NCBI RefSeq assembly: GCF_002937115.1 | Contig: NZ_NHRY01000058.1 | Span: 1 to 35,487, forward strand | From: Rhodopila globiformis | Lineage (GTDB): Bacteria > Pseudomonadota > Alphaproteobacteria > Acetobacterales > Acetobacteraceae | Length of the DNA stretch: 35,487 bases | Direction: 5' to 3' | Part shown: positions 24,675 to 34,875 of the stretch, one piece after another | How the letters are laid out: each line of letters begins with the position of its first letter | Position numbering within the stretch: position 1 is the first letter of the stretch | The notes under the pieces: generated by a model | What the model was told of the DNA's origin: nothing | Databases searched by the model: none | What the model saw: only the letters and a program-made list of their open reading frames with translations | Translations under genes and position numbers: made by a program

Positions 24675-25500
24675 GCCAGTCCCAACTTCCACTTGCCAAT
24701 ACTTCAAAACATTGACCTGACAGGACGACCTCCGATCAGGCAGGGCGGCTTCCGACGACATAGCCGCCTGTAGGGCAGCCGGAAACCCTTGAAACCGGCA
24801 GAATCCCAGCGCGGCACGTAATCGTGCTTACCGGAACCCATCGCTGGCCAATGAGTTTCCGGCGAAATATGATTGCCGCTATCCCCTGTAATCAACTGCT
24901 GCCGATATGGTGTCATGGCGTGGAACGGGAGCATGAGGAAGTGGGGGCGGCGCGGCAGCCCGGCCGGACAGCCGAGCCTACAGGTTACGACAACGCCACA
25001 TTGGCACGCCGCCACCACAACGAATTTCACCTGTTTCGCCGGGCTGAACCTGCCTGGGCGTTAAAGCAACGACGGCCGTTACGACCTCATCATACCGGGC
25101 GGAGGCCCGGAGCCTGTGTTCCTGCTTCAACACCCAGGGCGCTGAACCCGGCTTTCGCGCCGCCGCAGAGATGCCGGCGAAAACGGCATCAACAGCCTTC
25201 TTGGCCGCGCCCTGCCGCATATTGGTCAACGCCGCGCGAAACGCCGCCTGGACGGTCGTGGCAGGGTCATTCCCTGCCTCCGGCTCAGGATGCCTTGCAG
25301 GGAAGCGCCGACGACCCTCAATATGATCGTCGAGCGGCCCGTCCCGGACTTGCCATTGCAGCCGGTTGACTCTAACCGAACCGGCTGGGGAGGATCGGCC
25401 ATCCCGAAGCAGTGGCAAAAATCATGGCGGCAAGCCTTCCGGCTCGGGCACCGCGCGTTGGTATCGACGCCCGAGGCATCAATGGCAAGGGTTATCGCAG
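24675..25500. other. 826-base stretch without a supportable gene
   Basis: Open frames on both strands (for example 24978-25418 minus and 24824-25369 plus) give proline- and arginine-rich translations without family patterns. The minus frame has one helix-like run near 25130-25270, so a decayed gene is possible. A short plus frame ends in a TGA that overlaps the helicase GTG by four bases (25501-25504), which looks like translational coupling to a tiny or truncated upstream frame. An 8-bp inverted repeat, agccggtt at 25360-25367 and aaccggct at 25379-25386, is present. No promoter or RNA was recognised. Confidence 0.5.
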
Positions 25501-28500
25501 GTGACTGAAACGCTTGTTACCGAGAATCTATGGAAGGCGTACCAGGACCTGCCGCCGGGCCCGCGCACCGTGCTACGGGTGAAGGCCCTGGTCGTCACCG
25601 TCACCACCAAGACCGCTTTCCTGGAGTGCCTGAACCGCGGCGGCGTGCGCACACCAGAGGGCAAGAGCTGGACCAGCGCAGTGGCCAACCCGGCGCTGGA
25701 CGTCCTGCAGAAACATTCCCTGCTCACCGCCGATCTGGCCTGCGTGCCGGCACTGCTGCACCCGGTGGCCATGGACGCCGCCGCCGCGCCGGAGGCCGAA
25801 CGATTGTTCGACGCGGCGCGGCGGTTCTTCTCGCCGTCGCCCGCCGGCCTCGGCTACAGCTCGCCGATGCGGCGCATGCTTGGCGACAGCGAACGGCTGC
25901 TGCTGGCGCGCCTCGCTATTTATGCCAACGACCCGGATGGGTTCGCCCACCAGCGCACGCAGTCCGGCATTTACCTGCCGGGAGCGGACGAACCGTTCAT
26001 GCGGTCGCTCGGCCGCATGCTGGCCCGGGTGGACTTCACGCCCGCCTGGCTCGACAGCCGCGCCCCGGTGCTGCAGGCCGCGCTGCTGGAAAGCCGGCTC
26101 GAGGCGTTCATGGCCGGCGATCTCGCCATCCCGGGCGTTCCCGCGCTGATCGACCGCTATCGCGATCGGCAGGACCAGCCGGAATTCGCGCCGATCCTTC
26201 CGGTGCTGCTCACGCAGGCAATCGTCGGGCTGCGCCTCGACGAAGCCCGGACGCTGCTGGCCCGGCTGCAGGCCGACGCGCCCCAGCCCAAGCCGGCCCA
26301 CCAGGAAATTGCCGCCACCCTGCACTTCCTCGCCGGCGAGAATGCCGAGGCGATCGGCCTCTACCGCGCCGCGCTCAAGCTGCGCCGGAAGGCCGCCAGC
26401 AAGCGCAAGCTGTTCGTCGATGGCATGCACGGCCTGTTCTTCCTGATGGCCCTGCTGCGCGCCAGCGACCCCGCGCTGTATCCCGAAATTCAGGCCGGGC
26501 TCAATATGCTGCCGCTTACAGACCGCCCGTATTCCTCGGCCTGGCCGGGACTGCAGACACTGCTGTGGCTGGCGCAGGGGATGGAGGGCAAGGCACGCGA
26601 GCAGGTGCGCGCGATGAAGGGTGTCATCTCGGAAGACCCGCTCGCCGATGCCGTCTGGACGCTCGCCGCGCACGCCGTCGATCCGGACAACACGCGGCAG
26701 CGCGCGCCCGCGCTTTGGAAGCGTTTCGACTTGATACAGGGCGTGCTCGTCCTGCCTGCCCGCATGTATGCCGAGGCTCTCGCCGAAGCGGACCCGGCAC
26801 CCGATCGGTATGCCGCATACCTCAAGGCCACGGCCGCCGGGATTGGCGTGGAATTCACGCATCTGCTGCGCCTGACCCAGCCGTGGGAGCGGGCGCTGGA
26901 GACCCTCGACACACTGCTGTTCGCCGATGGGGCAAAGCCCGGAGCGGAGCCGGCCGCCCCGACCAAGCGCCTCGCCTGGTTCGTCGATCCCGTGACTCTG
27001 AACATCGAGGTGGCCGAGCAGGCCGCGAGAGGCCGCGACGGCTGGTCGGATGGGCGCGTGGTCGCCATGAAGCGGCTCTACGAGCAGGACCCGCGCCTGG
27101 ACTACCTGACCGACCAGGACCGCCGGGCGCTGCGCGGCATCCGCCGTGAACGCTACGGCGGCTGGTATGACAACGAGTATTCCTACGATTTCGACGCGGT
27201 GCGCGTCCTGCCTCTGCTGGTCGGCCACCCGGCGGTGTTCGACGCGCGGCGGCGGCACCAGCCGATGGAACTGGTCGCCTATCCGGTCGAGCTGGTGGTG
27301 ACCGAGCAGCGCGGCGGGGTCCGCATCGCGCTGTCGCACACCGCCAAGGAGCCCACCGTGTTCCTGGAGGCGGAGGCGCCGCATCGCTACCGGGTGATCG
27401 TGCTGACCGAACGCCTGCTGGCGGTGCAGCAGATCGTCGGGCCGCGCGGCCTGGTCGTGCCCAGGGACGGGCGGGACCAGGTGGTGGAGATGGTGCGCAA
27501 GGCCAACCCGATGCTGCCGATCCGCGCCGAAATCGACGCGGTCGAGGCGGACGCGCGCGAGGGCATCCCCACCCCGGTCGTGCAACTGGTGCCGGACGGC
27601 GATCCCGCCGCCGGCGGCAGGCTGAAGGTCACCCTGCTGGTGCGGCCGTTCGGCGCCGACGGCCCGGCCTACATCGCCGGGCTCGGCGGCCACTCGGTGC
27701 TGGCGGTCATCGGCGGCGAGCAGGTGCGCGTCCGCCGCGACATCGACGCCGAGCTGGCCGCCCGCCGCGCTCTGGTCGCTGCCTGTCCGACGCTGGAGTC
27801 GGTCGGCGCCGCGCAGGCGCACGAGGTGACGCTGGAGGGGCTGGAACCCTGCCTCGACGCGCTGATGGAATTGCAGGCGCATCCCGAACTGGCCGTTGTC
27901 GAGTGGCCGGAGGGCCGGAAGTTCTCCGTTGGCGTCGTCGATCCCAGGAAGCTGCGCTTCAAGGTCCGGCAGGTGCGCGACTGGTTCGCCGTCAGCGGCA
28001 AGGTGCAGGTGGCCGAGGACGACGTGCTGGAAATGCGCTTCCTGCTCGATCGGCTGGACCGCGCGCAGGGGCGCTTCGTGCCGCTCGACAACGGGCAGTT
28101 CGTCGCGCTGACCCAGCGGCTGCAGTCGCAGCTGCGGCAGCTGGCGGCGGTGTCCGAGCCGGACAAGGGGGAGCAACGCGTCCCGGCGCTCGGCGCCGCC
28201 GCCGTGGACGGGCTGCTGGAGGAAGCCGGGCAGGTCGATGCCGATCCCGCCTGGCGGCAGCAGGTCACGCGGGTGCGCGAGGCGGGCGACTGGACTCCGT
28301 CGATACCATCGGCGCTTCAGGCCGAGCTGCGCGACTACCAGGAGGAGGGGTTCATCTGGCTGGCACGGCTCGCCCGGCTGGACGCGGGGGCCTGCCTCGC
28401 CGACGACATGGGCCTGGGCAAGACGGTGCAGGCGATCGCGCTGATGCTGCACCGCGCCGCCGAGGGGCCGTGCCTGGTGGTGGCGCCGACCTCGGTGGTG

Positions 28501-29700
28501 CCGAACTGGGCCAGCGAGATCGCGCGGTTCGCGCCGACGCTGACGGTCCACCGGCTCGCCACCGCGCCGGATCGGCAGGCGCTGGTGGACGGGCTCGGGC
28601 CGCGCGACGTGCTGCTGGTCAGCTACGGCCTGCTGCCGCAGGAGGAGGCGCTGCTGACCGGGCGCGCCTGGCAGATGGCGGTGCTGGACGAGGCGCAGGC
28701 GATCAAGAATGCCGAAACCCGGCGCGCGCAGGTGATCCACGGCTTGCAGGCGCGGTTCCGGCTGGCGCTGACCGGGACGCCGGTGGAGAACGACCTCGAC
28801 GAGCTGTGGAGCCTGTTCTCGTTCGTGACGCCGGGGCTGCTCGGGTCGCGCGACAAGTTCCAGCGGCGCTTCGCCGGGCCGATCGAGCGCGACCGCGACC
28901 CGGCGGCGCGGACGGCGCTGCGGACGCTGCTGCGGCCGTTCCTGCTGCGGCGCACCAAGGCGGCGGTGCTGAGCGAGCTGCCGCCGCGCACCGAGCAGAC
29001 CATGTTCGTCGAGATGGAGCCGGAGGAGCGCGCGTTCTACGAGACGCTGCGGCAGCAGGCGCTGGCGGCGATTGCCGCGCTGGACGACACGCCCGGGGGA
29101 CAGCGGAAGATCCATATCCTGGCCGAGATCACCCGGCTGCGGCGGGCCTGCTGCAACCCGGCGCTGATCGACGCCAAAGCCGCGGTGCCGAGCGCCAAGC
29201 TGGCGGCGTTCCTCGACCTGGTGGACGAGCTGCGTGCCAGCCGTCACCGGGCGCTGGTGTTCAGCCAGTTCGTCGGGCACCTGGCGCTGGTGCGGGCGGC
29301 GCTGGACGCGCGGGGCGTGAGCTACCAGTACCTCGACGGCAGCACCCCGGCGGCGGATCGGGAGCGCCGGGTGGCGGCGTTCCAGGCCGGGGAGGGCGAG
29401 CTGTTCCTGATCAGCCTGCGGGCCGGTGGCACCGGGCTGAACCTGACCGCCGCCGACTATGTGGTGCATCTGGATCCGTGGTGGAATCCGGCGGTGGAGG
29501 ACCAGGCGTCCGACCGCGCGCATCGCATCGGCCAGACCCGTCCGGTGACGATCTACCGGCTGGTTATGCAGGACAGTATCGAGGAGCGCATCGTTGCGCT
29601 GCACCGCGACAAGCGGGCATTGGCCTCGGAACTGCTGGAAGGCGCCGACGTGGCCGGGCGGCTGACCGAGGAGCAGTTGCTTGAGTTGCTGCAGGCGTAA
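25501..29700 (+). CDS. SNF2-family DNA-dependent ATPase/helicase with large N-terminal region
   Basis: A 1399-residue protein whose C-terminal third is a SNF2 motor. Walker A is DDMGLGKT (Lys974), Walker B is LDEAQAIKN (Asp1063), then TGTPVENDLDELWSLFSF, LRRTKAAVLSELP, FSQFVGHL, SLRAGGTGLNLT, DPWWNPAVEDQ and HRIGQTRP at 1341-1348. Such ATPases translocate on double-stranded DNA and remodel protein-DNA complexes. The roughly 950 residues before the motor are not a recognised domain; residues about 60-500 look alpha-helical and repeat-like. The GTG at 25501 (after CAAGGG) was chosen because the codons before it are not protein-like. It is apparently a single-gene unit. No restriction, methylase or nuclease gene is adjacent, so a defence role is not supported. 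Confidence 0.93.
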   Translation: MTETLVTENLWKAYQDLPPGPRTVLRVKALVVTVTTKTAFLECLNRGGVRTPEGKSWTSAVANPALDVLQKHSLLTADLACVPALLHPVAMDAAAAPEAERLFDAARRFFSPSPAGLGYSSPMRRMLGDSERLLLARLAIYANDPDGFAHQRTQSGIYLPGADEPFMRSLGRMLARVDFTPAWLDSRAPVLQAALLESRLEAFMAGDLAIPGVPALIDRYRDRQDQPEFAPILPVLLTQAIVGLRLDEARTLLARLQADAPQPKPAHQEIAATLHFLAGENAEAIGLYRAALKLRRKAASKRKLFVDGMHGLFFLMALLRASDPALYPEIQAGLNMLPLTDRPYSSAWPGLQTLLWLAQGMEGKAREQVRAMKGVISEDPLADAVWTLAAHAVDPDNTRQRAPALWKRFDLIQGVLVLPARMYAEALAEADPAPDRYAAYLKATAAGIGVEFTHLLRLTQPWERALETLDTLLFADGAKPGAEPAAPTKRLAWFVDPVTLNIEVAEQAARGRDGWSDGRVVAMKRLYEQDPRLDYLTDQDRRALRGIRRERYGGWYDNEYSYDFDAVRVLPLLVGHPAVFDARRRHQPMELVAYPVELVVTEQRGGVRIALSHTAKEPTVFLEAEAPHRYRVIVLTERLLAVQQIVGPRGLVVPRDGRDQVVEMVRKANPMLPIRAEIDAVEADAREGIPTPVVQLVPDGDPAAGGRLKVTLLVRPFGADGPAYIAGLGGHSVLAVIGGEQVRVRRDIDAELAARRALVAACPTLESVGAAQAHEVTLEGLEPCLDALMELQAHPELAVVEWPEGRKFSVGVVDPRKLRFKVRQVRDWFAVSGKVQVAEDDVLEMRFLLDRLDRAQGRFVPLDNGQFVALTQRLQSQLRQLAAVSEPDKGEQRVPALGAAAVDGLLEEAGQVDADPAWRQQVTRVREAGDWTPSIPSALQAELRDYQEEGFIWLARLARLDAGACLADDMGLGKTVQAIALMLHRAAEGPCLVVAPTSVVPNWASEIARFAPTLTVHRLATAPDRQALVDGLGPRDVLLVSYGLLPQEEALLTGRAWQMAVLDEAQAIKNAETRRAQVIHGLQARFRLALTGTPVENDLDELWSLFSFVTPGLLGSRDKFQRRFAGPIERDRDPAARTALRTLLRPFLLRRTKAAVLSELPPRTEQTMFVEMEPEERAFYETLRQQALAAIAALDDTPGGQRKIHILAEITRLRRACCNPALIDAKAAVPSAKLAAFLDLVDELRASRHRALVFSQFVGHLALVRAALDARGVSYQYLDGSTPAADRERRVAAFQAGEGELFLISLRAGGTGLNLTAADYVVHLDPWWNPAVEDQASDRAHRIGQTRPVTIYRLVMQDSIEERIVALHRDKRALASELLEGADVAGRLTEEQLLELLQA

Positions 29701-29771
29701 GCGGACGGGTCTCATGCATATCAGGAGAGGGCGGTCGACGGAGAAGGATTTGGCGCCCGGTCCGTTGCCTC

Positions 29772-29979
29772 ACCGTCATGGCCGGGCGTGTCCCTACGTA
29801 ATGCACACATCCTGGAAAAGAGTCGGAAATGACCGTAAAATCAAGTGCTTGCCTGGGCGCCAAGAGCGTTTCCCTTTCGTCATGGCCCGGCTTGTCCGGG
29901 CCATGACGAAAGGGAAACGCAGCGGCGGACCGTTTCCGAGATGTGTGCATCCCGTAGGGACACGCCCGGCCATGACGGT
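29772..29979. repeat. Nested inverted repeat (outer pair)
   Basis: The outer arms 29772-29798 and 29953-29979 are perfect 27-base inverted repeats built on 'gtcatggccgggcgtgtccc'. With a two-base mismatch the symmetry continues through atgcacacatc on the left and gatgtgtgcat on the right, giving arms of about 40 bases. Inside lies the perfect hairpin at 29866-29920. Related palindromes occur in many copies in alphaproteobacterial genomes, so this is probably a composite of dispersed REP-like elements. Confidence 0.9.
29866..29920. repeat. Perfect 25-bp hairpin (inner pair)
   Basis: Arms 29866-29890 and 29896-29920 are exact reverse complements over 25 bases, around the five-base loop cttgt. 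The arm combines gcgtttccctttc with gtcatggcccgg. It could terminate or stabilise transcripts from either side and would form a cruciform in supercoiled DNA. Confidence 0.95.
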
Positions 29980-29980
29980 A

Positions 29981-30060
29981 AAGAGACGACCGCGTCGATG
30001 AAGAGATGACCGCGCCGATAGAGTGACGGCCATGACAATAGAGTGACGACCTCACGCCGC
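29981..30060. repeat. 20-base periodic direct repeat
   Basis: Four consecutive 20-base units can be laid out. Units at 29981 and 30001 match at 17 of 20 positions (aagaga[c/t]gaccgcg...gat), and units at 30021 and 30041 share gagtgacg[g/a]c. It directly follows the outer palindrome arm and the copies have begun to diverge. Confidence 0.6.
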
Positions 30061-30122
30061 CCGATCACTGGCGCCTGCAACGCACATTTTCACAGGAGAA
30101 AAAGAAAGGGTCCTGACAGCCA

Positions 30123-30179
30123 AGACCCCCGAACGCTGACTGCGTTAACGGGGGTCTATAATGCGAAGATCAACTTCGC
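30123..30179. terminator. Twin hairpin, probable terminator region
   Basis: The first hairpin (30123-30157) pairs agacccccg with cgggggtct and aacgc with gcgtt, with a two-base bulge. The second (30163-30179) pairs gcgaag with cttcgc around a five-base loop. Read on the minus strand, the structure lies about 160 bases after the aminotransferase stop and is followed, within about 20 bases, by a T-rich run (cctttctttttctcc), which fits an imperfect terminator for that gene. A small structured RNA is an alternative. Confidence 0.45.
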
Positions 30180-30335
30180 GCCCGGCAATATAAGCCAAGC
30201 ATAACGTGGGCTTTGTATTTCGGTTACCGATGCCACGGTGTTTCGGCAACCTCGACTACTTCAGGTGGATTCATGCTGGTGATGCATCCTCCTATTCGGT
30301 TACAAACCAAACGTTATGCCTGTGCGGATTCGCTG

Positions 30336-31550
30336 TCAAGCAGTTCGTGCAGATTCCAGCGGATGCGAACTCAGGTGATGCAAGGCCTGCTCGACGCCGC
30401 TGCCTTGCAGGTTCACGCCCGCCATCCGCAGCCCCATCTCGCAGCCGCACAGCGCCGCCATCAGCATCAGGTCGTTACAGTCCCCCAGGTGGCCGATGCG
30501 GAACATCCGGCCTTTCACCTTGCCCAGCCCGGTGCCCAGTGACAGGTCGAAATGGTCGTAGATCAGCGCGCGCACCACGTCGGCATCCACGCCCTCGGGC
30601 ATCATCACGCCCGTCAGCACAGGCGAGTAGGCAGCCGGATCGACGCACTGGATCTCCAGGCCCCAGCCGCGCACCGCGCTGCGGCAGGCCGCCGCCAGGC
30701 GCTGGTGGCGGGCGAGCACGTGGTCCAGCCCCTCGTGCATCAGCATGTCCAGCGCCTCGTGCAGCCCGTACAGCAGGTTGGTATTCGGCGTGTACGGCCA
30801 ATACCCGTTCCGGTTCATCGGCAGGATATCCGCCCAGTCCCAGTAGGCGCGCGGCAGGGTCGCCGTCTTCGCCGCCTCCAGCGCCCGCGGCGAGACCGCG
30901 TTGAAGCTGATCCCCGGCGGCAACATCAGCCCCTTCTGCGAGCCGGCGACGGTGACGTCCACGCCCCACTCGTCGTGCCGGTACTCCGCCGAGGCCAGGC
31001 CGGAAATGGTATCCACCATCAGCAGCGCCGGATGCCCTTCCCGGTCGATCGCCCGCCGCACCGCCGCGATGTCGGACGTCGCGCCGGTCGAGGTCTCATT
31101 ATGGACCACGCATACCGCCCTGATCCGCCGCTCGCGATCCGCGTGCAGCCGATCCTCGATCATCGTCGCGTCCACCCCGCGCCGCCAGCCGTCGATCCCC
31201 GGCAGGCCGAGGAATTCCGGCCGCAGTCCCAGCCGCTCCGCGAGCCGCTTCCACAGTGACGCGAAATGCCCGGTCTCATACATCAGCACCGCGTCGCCCG
31301 GGCCGAGCGTGTTGACCAGCGCCGCCTCCCACGCGCCGGTGCCGGAGGCCGGGTAGATCACCACCGGATGCTGCGTCCGGAACACATGCTTCAGCCCATC
31401 CAGCACCTGCAGGCCGAGCGCGCCGAACTCCGGCCCGCGGTGGTCGATCGTCGGGTGGCTGATCGCCCGCAGGATGCGGTCGGGCACCGGGCTGGGGCCG
31501 GGGATGTGCAGGAAGTGGCGGCCGGCGGGATGGAAATCGAGCGTCAGCAT
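30336..31550 (-). CDS. sgaA: Serine-glyoxylate aminotransferase-type class V aminotransferase
   Basis: A 404-residue PLP enzyme of the alanine/serine-glyoxylate aminotransferase group, which converts serine and glyoxylate to hydroxypyruvate and glycine in photorespiratory-type or serine-cycle metabolism. Signatures are the N-terminal IPGPSPVPDRILRA, the cofactor region YPASGTGAWEAAL, HNETSTGA, and the Schiff-base Lys206 in GSQKGLMLPPG. The segment YWPYTPNTNLLYGL also fits the group. The start at MLTLDFH follows AAGGAGGA; the longer frame is not conserved-looking. Choice between serine and alanine as donor cannot be settled by eye, but length and motifs favour the bacterial serine-glyoxylate type. 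It lies 49 bases after queA. Confidence 0.88.
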   Translation of the reverse strand: MLTLDFHPAGRHFLHIPGPSPVPDRILRAISHPTIDHRGPEFGALGLQVLDGLKHVFRTQHPVVIYPASGTGAWEAALVNTLGPGDAVLMYETGHFASLWKRLAERLGLRPEFLGLPGIDGWRRGVDATMIEDRLHADRERRIRAVCVVHNETSTGATSDIAAVRRAIDREGHPALLMVDTISGLASAEYRHDEWGVDVTVAGSQKGLMLPPGISFNAVSPRALEAAKTATLPRAYWDWADILPMNRNGYWPYTPNTNLLYGLHEALDMLMHEGLDHVLARHQRLAAACRSAVRGWGLEIQCVDPAAYSPVLTGVMMPEGVDADVVRALIYDHFDLSLGTGLGKVKGRMFRIGHLGDCNDLMLMAALCGCEMGLRMAGVNLQGSGVEQALHHLSSHPLESARTA

Positions 31551-31599
31551 CGGATCGTCCTCCTTCTCCGGTAAGCGGCCGATTGGCGGCGCGATAGCG

Positions 31600-32676
31600 C
31601 TACCCTGGCTCCAGGAAGCAGGCGTCGCCATAGGAGTGGAACCGGTAGCCCGCCACGATCGCGTGTTCATACGCCGCCAGGATGCGCGCCCGGCCGCTGA
31701 ACGCCGAGACCAGCATCAGCAGGGTGGAGCGCGGCAGGTGGAAATTGGTCAGCAGGCGATCGACGGCCTTGAAGCCGTAGCCGGGCAGGATGAACAGGGA
31801 CGTCTCGCCGCGGAACGGCTGCACCGTCCCGGCCGGCCAGGCCGCGCTTTCCAGCAGCCGCAGGCTGGTGGTGCCGACGGCAATCACCCGGCCGCCGTCG
31901 CGCCGCGCCTGGTTGATCGCCGCGGCGGCCTCGGCCGTGATCTCGCCGCGCTCGGCATGCATGCGGTGATCGGCCACACGCTCCACCCGCACCGGCAGGA
32001 AGGTGCCGATGCCGACATGCAGCGTCAGCGTCACCCGCCGCACCCCGGCCGCGTCCAGCGCCGCCAGCAGGGCGGGCGTGAAATGTAGTCCCGCCGTCGG
32101 CGCCGCCACCGCGCCCTCGCGCTGGGCGAACACCGTCTGGTAATCGGCCGAGTCGCTGGGCAGCGGCCCGTGCGGCCGGTCGATGTAGGGCGGCAGCGCC
32201 AGCGCCCCGGCTTCGTGGAACGCCGCCATCAGGTCGTCGCCGTCGAGGTTGAACGCCAGACCGACGCTGCCGTCGGCGTGCTTGTCCACGACCCGGGCGG
32301 TCAGCATGCCGGCGCCCGCGATTGCCAGGGCATCGCCGGCATGCAGCCGCCGCGCATTGCGCGCCAGTGCCTTCCACGCGCCGTCGCGGCGCGGCCGGTC
32401 CAGGGTAATGCCAATGCGCGCGGCGCCGCGCAGCGCGGTCAGCTGCGCCGGGAACACCCGCGTGTCGTTCGCCACCAGCACATCCCCCGGCCGCAGCAGC
32501 CCCGGCAAATCCCGCACCAGCCGATCGGCCAGGCCACCGGGGTGGACGTGCAGCAGGCGGGCGGAGTCGCGTGGCCGGGCGGGTTCATGCGCAATCCGCT
32601 CAGGCGGCAGCGTGTAGTCGAAATCGGCCAGCGTCAGCGGGGTAACCGGAGGCTCCACGTCAGTCGCGACCGGCAT
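31600..32676 (-). CDS. queA: S-adenosylmethionine:tRNA ribosyltransferase-isomerase
   Basis: QueA transfers the ribosyl part of S-adenosylmethionine to 7-aminomethyl-7-deazaguanine in tRNA, making epoxyqueuosine at the wobble position. Family segments are FDYTLPPERIAHEP, RLL near the N-terminus, NDTRVFPAQL, PTAGLHFT, LHVGIGTFLPV, VGTTSLRLLES and the C-terminal TNFHLPRSTLLMLVSAF. At 358 residues it is normal length. The start is uncertain: the ATG at 32676 lacks a clear ribosome site, and the frame extends 11 codons upstream through a repeat that encodes FICVHLWFLF, which I regard as non-coding. A start nearer LTLADFDYTL is also possible. Confidence 0.94.
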   Translation of the reverse strand: MPVATDVEPPVTPLTLADFDYTLPPERIAHEPARPRDSARLLHVHPGGLADRLVRDLPGLLRPGDVLVANDTRVFPAQLTALRGAARIGITLDRPRRDGAWKALARNARRLHAGDALAIAGAGMLTARVVDKHADGSVGLAFNLDGDDLMAAFHEAGALALPPYIDRPHGPLPSDSADYQTVFAQREGAVAAPTAGLHFTPALLAALDAAGVRRVTLTLHVGIGTFLPVRVERVADHRMHAERGEITAEAAAAINQARRDGGRVIAVGTTSLRLLESAAWPAGTVQPFRGETSLFILPGYGFKAVDRLLTNFHLPRSTLLMLVSAFSGRARILAAYEHAIVAGYRFHSYGDACFLEPG

Positions 32677-32681
32677 GAACA

Positions 32682-32774
32682 GGAACCACAAATGAACACA
32701 AATGAACACAAATGCGGCGTGCTGACCCGAATTGGCGCACCCGGCATCGTCTATTTGTGTTCATTTGTGATTCC
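32682..32774. repeat. Inverted repeat with tandem 'aatgaacaca' units
   Basis: The arm 32682-32703 contains tandem copies of aatgaacaca and is matched, with one mismatch, by the reverse complement at 32753-32774. It lies between queA and the VOC gene. Similar acaaatgaacac-type strings recur in many unrelated bacterial genomes and produce spurious peptides such as ICVHLW. It could form a hairpin with a 49-base loop at the end of the upstream transcript. Confidence 0.75.
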
Positions 32775-32794
32775 ATTCCTGCCGATGCCCCCGC

Positions 32795-33198
32795 CTACCG
32801 CGACTGGTAGGACGAAATCTCCACCAGGTTCCCATCCGGATCGCGGCAGTACACCGACGTGATGGTCCCCAGCGCCCCGGCCTTCGGCACCGGCCCCTGC
32901 AGGACCTGCACGCCGCAGTCGTGCAGGTGGCCGATCACCTCGTCCGGCGGCACGGCGGTGATGAAGCAGATGTCCACCGAGCCCGGCTCGGCCACCACGC
33001 CGGTGGGCCAGGCGCCGGTATCCGCCTCCAGCGGCCGCAGGTTGATCTTCTGGCCGCCGAATTTCAGCGCCGTGCGGTTGTCGTCGGCGCCGAAATCCTC
33101 GCGCTCCATGCCCAGCACGCGCTGGTACCAGGCCGCGGTGATCTCCACGCTCTTCACGTTCATCACGATGTGGTCGATGCGGTCGATGGTAAAGCGCA

Positions 33199-33199
<1 letters not shown>
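32795..33199 (-). CDS. VOC-family protein
   Basis: A 134-residue vicinal-oxygen-chelate protein of the widespread single-chain 'VOC virulence-type' group. The N-terminus IDHIVMNV carries His10, FGGQKINLRP ends the first module, VDICFIT begins the second, and DPDGNLVEISSY supplies a C-terminal Glu. The second-module position that is His in classical extradiol dioxygenases is not His here, so catalysis by ring cleavage is unlikely. Its ATG overlaps the fumarase stop by one base (TAATG), giving tight coupling to that gene. The true substrate is unknown; a lyase or small-molecule-binding role is possible. Confidence 0.87.
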
Positions 33200-34845
<1,646 letters not shown>

Positions 34846-34875
34846 GGCAGGATCCTTTCGGTTGGAAAAACGCGC

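Larger units (their letters stand above)
29701..30335. other. Repeat-rich intergenic region, no gene
   Basis: These 635 bases between the helicase and the aminotransferase hold a nested set of inverted repeats (29772-29979), a 20-base periodic repeat (29981-30060) and a twin hairpin (30123-30179). Open frames on the minus strand translate to repeated RHGRACP-like strings, typical of palindromic elements misread as coding. The last 150 bases are AT-richer and show no feature. Confidence 0.8.

Noticed and set aside
24978-25418. A 146-codon minus-strand frame as a small gene
   Set aside because: Only one helix-like stretch is plausible, the rest is Arg/Pro-rich, and no ribosome site or family is visible.
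25501-29700. SNF2 helicase as part of an anti-phage defence system
   Set aside because: No methyltransferase, nuclease, phospholipase-D or other defence gene is adjacent; a lone SNF2 protein does not support that claim.
25573-29715. A 1380-codon open frame on the minus strand opposite the helicase gene
   Set aside because: It mirrors the helicase frame at high GC, its translation is Gln/Arg/His-rich with no motifs, and the plus strand has all SNF2 motifs.
29564-30055. A minus-strand frame with repeated RHGRACP-like strings
   Set aside because: The repeats come from the palindromic DNA element; no start signal and no protein family.
29981-30060. CRISPR-like array
   Set aside because: The units abut without spacers and diverge, and no cas gene is present.
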